Source: CAZMVU01 sp964569295 (lineage in GTDB: Bacteria > Hydrogenedentota > Hydrogenedentia > Hydrogenedentales > JAGMZX01). From it: DNA of 8,148 bases. Shown piece by piece: positions 1 through 5,712 of the stretch. Numbering within the stretch: position 1 is the first letter of the stretch; each line of letters opens with the position of its first letter. The stretch spans positions 1 to 8,148 of the forward strand of contig CAZMVU010000215.1 in NCBI GenBank assembly GCA_964569295.1, read 5' to 3'. Position numbers and translations under genes: made by a program. The notes beneath the pieces were generated by a model. The model worked only from the letters and a program-made list of their open reading frames with translations, had not been told where the DNA came from and did not search any database.

Positions 1-80
1 CGGCCAGGAAATGAAAGTTTCAGGGACAGATCCCAGCAAATAGAGTACTCTTATATTTCCCCATTCCAGGCAATCTCTTC

Positions 81-107
81 ATCTGCGTTATCTGCGTTAT
101 CTGCGGT
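81..107. repeat. 9-bp tandem repeat, three units
   Basis: Three consecutive 9-bp units read ATCTGCGTT, ATCTGCGTT and ATCTGCGGT. The third differs by one base. Read on the minus strand this would encode Ile-Thr-Gln repeats, which explains a spurious short open frame across it. I see no sign that it is translated. It may be a simple repeat or part of a dispersed intergenic element. Confidence 0.75.
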
Positions 108-141
108 GAATTTTCCCCCGTCGACGGAAACGGTGTTAACA

Positions 142-161
142 GGACGCAGGGGGCTGCGTCC
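142..161. repeat. Perfect 8-bp inverted repeat, hairpin 1
   Basis: GGACGCAG (142-149) and CTGCGTCC (154-161) are exact reverse complements separated by a GGGG loop. A pyrimidine-rich tract (CTCCCTTCCCTC) follows directly. There is no T-run on either side, so a terminator is unlikely. It is the first of three hairpins within 135 nt. Confidence 0.7.
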
Positions 162-193
162 CTCCCTTCCCTCGAAGCATTATCCGAGTTGGT

Positions 194-220
194 AACTGCG
201 GGCGGTTTTTCGCCCGCGTT
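194..220. repeat. GC-rich inverted repeat, hairpin 2
   Basis: GCGGGCG (198-204) pairs exactly with CGCCCGC (211-217) around a GTTTTT loop. The stem extends by AAC (194-196) with GTT (218-220) if T197 is bulged out. The T-run is in the loop rather than after the stem, so it does not look like an intrinsic terminator. Confidence 0.65.
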
Positions 221-256
221 GGACACCCACACGCACTTCAGCCCACGCGCGCAATA

Positions 257-274
257 GCGGTGGCAAGCCACCGC
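257..274. repeat. Perfect 8-bp inverted repeat, hairpin 3
   Basis: GCGGTGGC (257-264) and GCCACCGC (267-274) are exact reverse complements separated by AA only, giving an 18-nt near-palindrome. A two-base loop strains an RNA hairpin, so this could instead be a cruciform-forming or protein-binding palindrome, or part of a dispersed repeat. Confidence 0.7.
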
Positions 275-606
275 ACTCCAAAGTAGCGCCAACGGCATGG
301 CTATCCCCGTCGCACGTTGGTATTCGCTCTCACGGAACAGATTGCCGAGACGGGGCTGTCCTCACTTGTGTCCGTCCCGTTTTGCTTACCCGTACTTATC
401 ATTGAAGAATCCAGAACACCGGTAGCACCAAAACTGCGCCGCTGAACGCAGAACGGCGCGCAGTGGAAACGCGGCATTCTGGCGCACGGCAGTTCCGATC
501 CGTGGAATGCGCCGGGGCCATGCGGCGTTTCAACCCAAAGAAGTACGAACGAGCGCCCGGCGGGGAACGCGCGGGCGCAAGCGTGCATAACCATATACCG
601 GTAACC

Positions 607-1779
607 ATGCGCATCTACGTTGTCACCCTGACTGCATGCACCCTCTGCATTGGGGCGGGCATGTTTGCCGGCACGCGCACGGCGGCCGATGCCTGCGGCG
701 ACATACCCGGCTTTCGGGAGGCGGAGGGGACGTATGTCCCGGATTGGCCCGAACCCGGTGTAGCGAATCGCGAGTGGCACTTGCCGTGGCCGGAGATGCC
801 GGGGCTCGATGAGAACCCGGTCACGCCGGAGAAGGTGCACCTTGGGCGGCTGCTCTTCTTCGACCCCATCGTGAGTGGCGACAACACGACCTCGTGCGCC
901 GCCTGCCATCACCCGGATTTCGGCCTTGCCGACGGGCGCAAGAAGGCCCTGGGCTTCGGCGCGCGCGGCGCCGCCACGGACCGCACGGGCGGAATGCGGC
1001 TTGGGCGCGCCTCCCCCTCGCTGTGGAACGCCGCGTTCAACGCCAACCAGTTCTGGGACGGCCGCGCGCAGGATCTCGAGCACCAAGCGAGCTTCCCCAT
1101 TCAAGCGCCGGACGAGATGAACCAGGACCCGGACGAACTGGTGTGGGAACTCCAGGAGGTGCCCGCGTATGTGACGCTCTTCGAGAAAACCTTCGGCGGC
1201 GCGGGCCGTGATGCGGTGACCTATGAACGCGCTGTGCAGGCCATTACCAGTTTCGAGCGCACGTTCCTCTCGCTCGATGCGCCCTTCGACCGCTACGCCC
1301 GCGGCGCTGAGAACGCGCTCACGGAGCAGCAGCAACGTGGATTTGCGTTGTTCCGGTCCAAGCGCTTGAACTGCATCGCCTGTCACAAGCTGCCCACGTT
1401 CTCGGACACGGAACTCCATGTCATCGGTGTGCCGGAGGAAGGCGACCGCGATCCCGGCCGTGCCAAGGTCCCGGGCGAGGGGCCCTTCGGCGCATTCAAA
1501 GTGCCCACACTGCGAAACATCACCCGCACCGCGCCCTACATGCACAATGGCGCCCTGGAAACACTCGAGGAAGTTATCGACTTCTACGCGGACGGCGCGG
1601 GCCTTGCGCTCAACGACCCGGCCTATGAGATCGATGCGGAAATCGCGCCGTTCGTCATCGATGACGCTGAGAAGGCGGCGCTTCTCGCGTTCTTCGAGGC
1701 ACTCACCGATGAATCACTGAAGCCTGCCCCCCCTGCGGCCGTACCCTCGGGCCTCCCGGTCACTGCGGTATCACCGTAA
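607..1779 (+). CDS. Exported di-heme cytochrome c peroxidase / MauG-family protein
   Basis: 390-residue di-heme c-type protein of the bacterial cytochrome c peroxidase/MauG superfamily. I chose the start at 607 because it gives a short basic start and a hydrophobic stretch (about 3-22), with a plausible signal peptidase site after Ala-Asp-Ala 29. Earlier in-frame starts (463, 520) only add an Arg-rich, low-complexity extension. No strong ribosome binding site precedes 607. Two heme-binding CXXCH motifs are visible: C97-AA-C100-H101 and C256-IA-C259-H260. The FWDGR motif has W150, equivalent to the inter-heme Trp of Pseudomonas peroxidase, and Q160, P164 and E170 match conserved active-site positions. 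By my alignment from memory, the distal His of classical peroxidase is Phe117 and the Met ligand of the other heme is Tyr327 (VIDFY), as in MauG. A Pro-rich tail (about 372-390) ends it. It should act in the periplasm as an oxidase or peroxidase of unknown substrate. No methylamine dehydrogenase genes are present. The family call is firm; the function is open. Confidence 0.92.
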   Translation: MRIYVVTLTACTLCIGAGMFAGTRTAADACGDIPGFREAEGTYVPDWPEPGVANREWHLPWPEMPGLDENPVTPEKVHLGRLLFFDPIVSGDNTTSCAACHHPDFGLADGRKKALGFGARGAATDRTGGMRLGRASPSLWNAAFNANQFWDGRAQDLEHQASFPIQAPDEMNQDPDELVWELQEVPAYVTLFEKTFGGAGRDAVTYERAVQAITSFERTFLSLDAPFDRYARGAENALTEQQQRGFALFRSKRLNCIACHKLPTFSDTELHVIGVPEEGDRDPGRAKVPGEGPFGAFKVPTLRNITRTAPYMHNGALETLEEVIDFYADGAGLALNDPAYEIDAEIAPFVIDDAEKAALLAFFEALTDESLKPAPPAAVPSGLPVTAVSP

Positions 1780-1869
1780 GCTTTGCCGGCGTAACGTCCC
1801 GAAAAAAGGGAGCGCCATGTCACAATGGCCGCGCCCGTACATCCCCGGCAGCAAAGCCGCTATTGCATG

Positions 1870-1897
1870 TTGAAAGCCCGCCCGTGTACCCTATCTT
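1870..1897 (+). promoter_or_regulatory. Candidate sigma-70-type promoter
   Basis: TTGAAA (1870-1875, five of six matches to the -35 consensus) is followed after 16 nt by TATCTT (1892-1897, four of six matches to the -10 consensus). It is the best pair I found by eye in the gap before the oxidoreductase and sucrose genes and would serve all three. The call rests on consensus matching alone, and the host's housekeeping sigma preference is unknown. Confidence 0.35.
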
Positions 1898-2197
1898 GTA
1901 TGGGAGACACTGGGAAAGCGGCGATAAAAGCGCTTAAACAAGCAACCGTGAACACAGTAGTGCGTTTCGGAATTGCCCGTAGCGCACCTGTAAAACGCTA
2001 CCAGGCAGGGCGCATACCATCCGGACGCACGATCCTGTCGTTGCGGGTCGGCGCGCATACACCACGGCTGAGACGCTGGAGCAGCGGGGCGCCCTCACCT
2101 GCAATGCGCCGTGCATGGGCCGCAGGCGCCACCGGAAAATAAATGGCTTGTACCCGCGCCATGCGCGAAGCCGGCACACACAGAACAGGACAACTTC

Positions 2198-2207
2198 AGG
2201 AAAAGGG
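2198..2207 (+). promoter_or_regulatory. Ribosome binding site that sets the oxidoreductase start
   Basis: The purine tract AGGAAAAGGG lies 10 nt before the ATG at 2218. The upstream in-frame ATG at 2143 has no such tract and would add 25 residues before the Rossmann strand, so 2218 is preferred. Confidence 0.6.
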
Positions 2208-2217
2208 AAACGCCTGT

Positions 2218-3216
2218 ATGGGAAAAAAGGTGCGCTGGGCCATACTCGGAACGGGCGAGATCGCGCGTCAATTCGCGAGTGATCTGTCCCATGCGGAAAA
2301 TGCGGAACTGCTCGCCATCGGCTCACGGCGCCAGGAATCGGCGGACCGATTCGGAGACACGCACAGCGTTCCCCGCCGCTACCCGCGCTACGAAGACGCC
2401 GTGGCCGACCCGGACGTGGACGTGGTCTACATCGGCACACCCCATACCCAGCATGCGGCCAACTCCCTGCTGTGTCTCGATGCGGGTAAGCCGGTACTGT
2501 GCGAGAAGCCCTTCGCCCTGAACGCCAGGCAAGCGGAACGCGTGATCGCCAAGGCACGCGAGCGCCAGTTGTTCTGCATGGAAGCCATGTGGACCTTCTG
2601 CTTCCCCGCCATGGCCCAACTCGAAACGCTCATTGCACAAGGTGCGTTGGGCGCCGTGCGTTGGTGCCGCGCGGGATTTTCTTTCCGCGCCGAGTACGAA
2701 GCGGACAGCCGCATTTATGACCCCGCGCTGGGCGGGGGATCCCTGCTCGATGTCGGCATATACCCTGTGGCCCTGGCACAACGGATCTTCGGCGGTGAAC
2801 CCACAGCCATACACACCACCGTGCGCAAAGCGCCGACCGGCGTCGACGAAGAAGCGGCCATGCTCCTGCAATTCGCCTCGGGCAACCAGGCCATGCTGAG
2901 CAGCTCGCTGCGCGTCAACGAGCCGCAGCAGGCCCTCATCGTAGGTGAACAGGGGTATGTGCGCTTTGATGACCGCTTCTTCGAGCCGCGCGCCTTTACC
3001 TTGGTGACGGAGGAAGACGAGCAGCACTATGCCTTCGATCGCAACAATCTCGGCTACTGCTATGAAGCGGATGAAGTCGGCCGTTGTCTGCACGCGGGGC
3101 TTCTCGAGAGCCCGCGCGTCCCCCTGGAAAACACGCTGGCCGTCATGCGCACGCTGGATACCATTCGTGAACAATGGGGGTTGCGGTATCCGGACGATGA
3201 GCCCACCGCGCAGTGA
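2218..3216 (+). CDS. Gfo/Idh/MocA-family NAD(P)-dependent oxidoreductase
   Basis: 332-residue soluble oxidoreductase with an N-terminal Rossmann fold and a C-terminal alpha/beta domain, the usual length for the family. The dinucleotide-binding motif is G11-T-G13-E-I-A16, at the end of the first strand (VRWAIL). The EKP motif is E96-K97-P98, with Lys97 the expected catalytic residue. The substrate-site motif is GGSLLDVGIYP, giving Asp178 and Tyr182. A Tyr rather than the more common His here is shared with glucose-fructose oxidoreductase and dimeric dihydrodiol dehydrogenase, which use a Lys/Asp/Tyr set. Hence the likely reaction is reversible oxidation of a sugar, sugar derivative or diol hydroxyl with NAD(P). 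No signal peptide is visible, unlike exported Zymomonas glucose-fructose oxidoreductase. It ends 65 nt before sucrose synthase on the same strand and probably shares its transcript, which hints at a role in sugar metabolism. The exact substrate is unknown. Confidence 0.9.
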   Translation: MGKKVRWAILGTGEIARQFASDLSHAENAELLAIGSRRQESADRFGDTHSVPRRYPRYEDAVADPDVDVVYIGTPHTQHAANSLLCLDAGKPVLCEKPFALNARQAERVIAKARERQLFCMEAMWTFCFPAMAQLETLIAQGALGAVRWCRAGFSFRAEYEADSRIYDPALGGGSLLDVGIYPVALAQRIFGGEPTAIHTTVRKAPTGVDEEAAMLLQFASGNQAMLSSSLRVNEPQQALIVGEQGYVRFDDRFFEPRAFTLVTEEDEQHYAFDRNNLGYCYEADEVGRCLHAGLLESPRVPLENTLAVMRTLDTIREQWGLRYPDDEPTAQ

Positions 3217-3266
3217 AAGGCGCACCCGGCATACTGAAACCTGTCGTACCACGCCAGTAAGTAGTT

Positions 3267-3273
3267 AGAAGGA
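3267..3273 (+). promoter_or_regulatory. Ribosome binding site of sucrose synthase
   Basis: AGAAGGA lies 8 nt before the ATG at 3282. A second in-frame ATG at 3291 is three codons further on and would sit 17 nt from this site, so 3282 is the better start. Confidence 0.6.
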
Positions 3274-3281
3274 ATTATCAG

Positions 3282-5702
3282 ATGGACGCCATGGCAACGC
3301 CCGCTTTCCCGCAGCCCATGAATACGCACTACGTGGATCTTGTTTCGCCCGAAGCGGTTGAAGTGGTAAAACGCTTCTTCCTCTCCCTGCGCGCGGAAAA
3401 CGATACGTTCTTCCTCATGGACCAGATAACCGAGCGCCTCAAGGTATTCCTTGAGCAGGAAAATGGCCTGCCCGCCACAGTCGCGGCGTCGCTGCGGCGC
3501 CTGTTCAAGGGCTGCCAGGAAATCATGCTCATGGGCGACTACACCTACGCCTTGATCCGCCCCAAGATCGGCGTGAAGCGCATCCTGCGCCTGCACCCGG
3601 AAGAGCCGCGCATGGAGGAAGTCTCGCGCGGCCATTACCTCGAAGTGCGCGACACGTACGTGCAAGGCTATGAGTTGGCGAACCGCACCGGCCTCACCAT
3701 CAACTTCGCACCCTTCTTCCAGGACTATCCGAAGGTGAAGCAGCCGGATGAACTGGGCCAGGGCATCTCGTTGCTGAACCGGCACCTGAGCGCACAGCTC
3801 TATCAGGATCCGCGCATATTCAAACGCGCCCTGGTCGAGTTCTTGCAGGGGTGCCATATGGGTGCGCAAAACATCCTCATAAGCGAGTACCTCAGCGCGC
3901 CCGATAGCCTGTTGAACGCCGTCGAGACCGCGCTCCCCATGCTCTCGGATCTCCCGGCCGACACCCCTTTCCACAAGATCTCCCACGAATTGCGCAAACT
4001 GGGCTTCGAACCGGGCTGGGGCAACACAACCGCGCGTATCGCGGAAACGCTGGGAATGCTCCAGCAGCAGCTCGAATCGCCGGATCCGGGCCGGTTCGAG
4101 CGTTTTCTCGGGCGGCTCCCGCTCATTCGCCACGTGGTCATGGTATCGCCCCACGGCTGGTTCGCCCAGCAGGATGTCATGTCGCGGCCCGACACGGGCG
4201 GCCAGGTGACCTATGTGCTCGATCAGGCGCGCGCCATCGAGAGTTACCTCTGCGAACAGTTTGAAAACGCCGGCCTCGACATCGCCCCCCAAATCGTCAT
4301 CCTCACGCGCCTCATCCCCGAAAGTGAAGGCACCACGTGCGGCCAGCCCCGCGAGCGGGTCATCGGCTCACAACACAGCACCATCGTGCGCGTGCCGTTC
4401 CGCTATGAAGACGGCCAGACCGTCCAACATTGGATTTCCCGCTTCAAAATCTGGCCCTACCTCGAAACCTTCGCCTCCGAAGCGCGCACCGTCCTGCTCT
4501 CGGAATTCCAGGGCAAGCCGGACCTCATCGTCGGCCATTACACGGATGGCAACCTCGTCGCTCACCGGCTCGCGGATGACCTCGGGGTCACCCATTGCGC
4601 CGCGGTACACGCCCTCGAAAAAACGAAGTACCTGTTCAGCGACATGCACTGGGCGGACATGGAGGACGACTATCACTTTTCCTGCCACTTCACCGCGGAC
4701 CTTATCGCCTACAACTCGGCAGACTACATCATATCGAGTTCGTTTCGCGAGATCGGCGGCAATGAAGCGGAGATGGGCATGTTCGAATCGTACGAGTGCT
4801 TCAGCATGCCCGGCCTCTACCGCGTCGCCAGCGGATTCGACCCGCAGTTGGCCCGCCACAACATCGTGCCGCCCGGCGTATCCGAGGATCATTTTTACCC
4901 CTTTACAAACCGTGAGCAACGGGCGGATGAAATCCGCCAAATGCTCGACACGGCCTTTCTCGCGCCGGAACCGGGACCGGAATCGATCGGACGCCTGGAC
5001 AACCCGGACCTGCCCCCCATTTTCGCCATGTCGCGGCTGGACCGGGTGAAGAATCTGCCGGGGCTGGTCGAGCTTTTCGGCGGGAGCAAATCCCTGCGCA
5101 GTGTGGCGAACCTCGTTATCTCGTCGTCGTTGACGGACCCCGGCCAGTCGAACGATCACGAGGAAATCGAAGTGGCCACCCGCCTGCATGAACTCATCGA
5201 CCAGTATGACCTGCACGGGCATGTGCGCTGGCGCGGTTGCCCGCTCAACAAGCACGAAGCGGCCGAAGCCTACCGGGTCATGGCCGATCACGGCGGCGTG
5301 TTCGCCCAGCCGGCGCAGTTGGAGACCTTCGGCCTCACGGTGGTCGAGGCCATGGCATGCGGCCTGCCCGTGGTGGTCACCTGCTTCGGCGGCCCGTCGG
5401 AGATTGTCGAGCACGAAGTGTCCGGCGAGGTCATCAATCCCAACCTCCAGGAAGACTTTGCCTTCGCGCTCGAGCGCATCGTATCCGACCGCGATAAGTG
5501 GCTGCGCTATTCGGAGGGAGGCAAGAAGCGCGTCCTCGAAGCCTATACCTGGGTGTCGCACGCAAGAAAAATTGTGCGCCTCTCGAACGTATACTCTTAC
5601 TGGAACTACCTCGAGGTAATGAACCGGCCGGCGCTGGATCAGTATATCCACACGCTGTACCACACGGTATTCCGCCCACGCGCCATAGCCGTCCTCGAAT
5701 AG
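3282..5702 (+). CDS. Sucrose synthase (GT4 family)
   Basis: 806-residue sucrose synthase, close to the usual family length. It catalyses the reversible reaction sucrose + NDP = NDP-glucose + fructose in the cytoplasm. Order: N-terminal regulatory region typical of the family (about 1-275), then a GT-B fold (about 283-760). Diagnostic stretches include MVSPHGWFAQ (287-296), DTGGQV (304-309), HALEKTKY (443-450, with His443), the YHFSCHFTADLIAYN block (464-478) and MPGLYRV (509-515). The nucleotide-binding pair is R585 and K590 in SRLDRVKN, and the EX7E motif is E681...E689 in LETFGLTVVEAMACG. The HALEKTKY and TADLIA blocks separate it from sucrose-phosphate synthase. The plant-type nucleotide-selectivity Gln and Asn are replaced by Pro654 and Ala660, so ADP may be used well. 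The plant N-terminal phosphoserine context is absent. Its stop codon overlaps the ribosome binding site of the next gene, indicating coupled expression. Identity is very secure; nucleotide preference is inferred. Confidence 0.96.
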   Translation: MDAMATPAFPQPMNTHYVDLVSPEAVEVVKRFFLSLRAENDTFFLMDQITERLKVFLEQENGLPATVAASLRRLFKGCQEIMLMGDYTYALIRPKIGVKRILRLHPEEPRMEEVSRGHYLEVRDTYVQGYELANRTGLTINFAPFFQDYPKVKQPDELGQGISLLNRHLSAQLYQDPRIFKRALVEFLQGCHMGAQNILISEYLSAPDSLLNAVETALPMLSDLPADTPFHKISHELRKLGFEPGWGNTTARIAETLGMLQQQLESPDPGRFERFLGRLPLIRHVVMVSPHGWFAQQDVMSRPDTGGQVTYVLDQARAIESYLCEQFENAGLDIAPQIVILTRLIPESEGTTCGQPRERVIGSQHSTIVRVPFRYEDGQTVQHWISRFKIWPYLETFASEARTVLLSEFQGKPDLIVGHYTDGNLVAHRLADDLGVTHCAAVHALEKTKYLFSDMHWADMEDDYHFSCHFTADLIAYNSADYIISSSFREIGGNEAEMGMFESYECFSMPGLYRVASGFDPQLARHNIVPPGVSEDHFYPFTNREQRADEIRQMLDTAFLAPEPGPESIGRLDNPDLPPIFAMSRLDRVKNLPGLVELFGGSKSLRSVANLVISSSLTDPGQSNDHEEIEVATRLHELIDQYDLHGHVRWRGCPLNKHEAAEAYRVMADHGGVFAQPAQLETFGLTVVEAMACGLPVVVTCFGGPSEIVEHEVSGEVINPNLQEDFAFALERIVSDRDKWLRYSEGGKKRVLEAYTWVSHARKIVRLSNVYSYWNYLEVMNRPALDQYIHTLYHTVFRPRAIAVLE

Positions 5703-5705
5703 GAG
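5701..5705 (+). promoter_or_regulatory. Ribosome binding site overlapping the upstream stop codon
   Basis: AGGAG begins inside the TAG stop codon of sucrose synthase (5700-5702) and lies 7 nt before the ATG at 5713. The overlap suggests ribosomes finishing the first gene help start the second. It also fixes the start of the fusion protein, whose sequence is family-like from the first residues. Confidence 0.75.
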
Positions 5706-5712
5706 CCAACCC

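Larger units (their letters stand above)
1..606. other. Non-coding, repeat-rich upstream region
   Basis: I see no convincing gene here. Open frames exist on both strands, but they run through hairpins and tandem repeats, lack ribosome binding sites and have low-complexity, Arg/Ser-rich translations. The region contains a 9-bp tandem repeat (81-107) and three perfect short hairpins (142-161, 194-220, 257-274), listed separately. From about 300 to 606 there is no clear structure. A weak stem (ACGGG at 350-354 with CCCGT at 376-380, followed by TTT) resembles a poor terminator. I could not identify a convincing -35/-10 pair for the cytochrome gene that follows. The density of hairpins suggests dispersed intergenic repeats, which is inference from one copy. 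Confidence 0.6.
1780..2217. other. 438-nt intergenic region with candidate leader
   Basis: No convincing gene. An open frame from 1825 to 2142 on the + strand lacks a ribosome binding site, is rich in Arg/Pro/Ala and covers the best promoter candidate, so I treat it as chance. Directly after the cytochrome stop is an imperfect hairpin (TCCC 1797-1800 with GGGA 1808-1811, and GGCG 1788-1791 with CGCC 1813-1816) without a T-run. It is at best a weak transcript end. The 8-mer GCGCATAC occurs at 2010-2017 and again at 2053-2060. If the promoter at 1870-1897 is real, the oxidoreductase mRNA has a leader of about 310 nt. Confidence 0.55.

Noticed and set aside
20..298. Minus-strand 92-codon open frame
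   Set aside because: It reads straight through the tandem repeat and all three hairpins, which gives a repetitive Ile-Thr-Gln segment. This is typical of a falsely called gene in intergenic repeats.
350..384. Possible terminator stem, ACGGG with CCCGT followed by TTT
   Set aside because: Only 5 bp with a 21-nt loop and a three-base T-run, and no gene upstream to terminate.
463..606. 48-codon N-terminal extension of the di-heme protein
   Set aside because: It would bury the signal peptide behind an Arg-rich, low-complexity segment. Starting at 607 gives a normal export signal.
301..1545. Minus-strand open frame of 414 codons opposite the di-heme gene
   Set aside because: The plus strand carries two CXXCH motifs and a signal peptide in family order. 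The antisense translation is low-complexity and Arg-rich.
1788..1816. Hairpin just after the di-heme gene as a terminator
   Set aside because: The stem is broken into two 4-bp parts with an uneven internal loop, and no T-run follows.
1825..2142. Plus-strand 105-codon open frame in the intergenic gap
   Set aside because: It has no ribosome binding site and an Arg/Pro/Ala-biased translation with no motif, and it covers the best promoter match.
3060..4292. Minus-strand open frame of 410 codons
   Set aside because: It overlaps the end of the oxidoreductase and the start of sucrose synthase in antisense. Both of those are secure, and this frame shows no domain.
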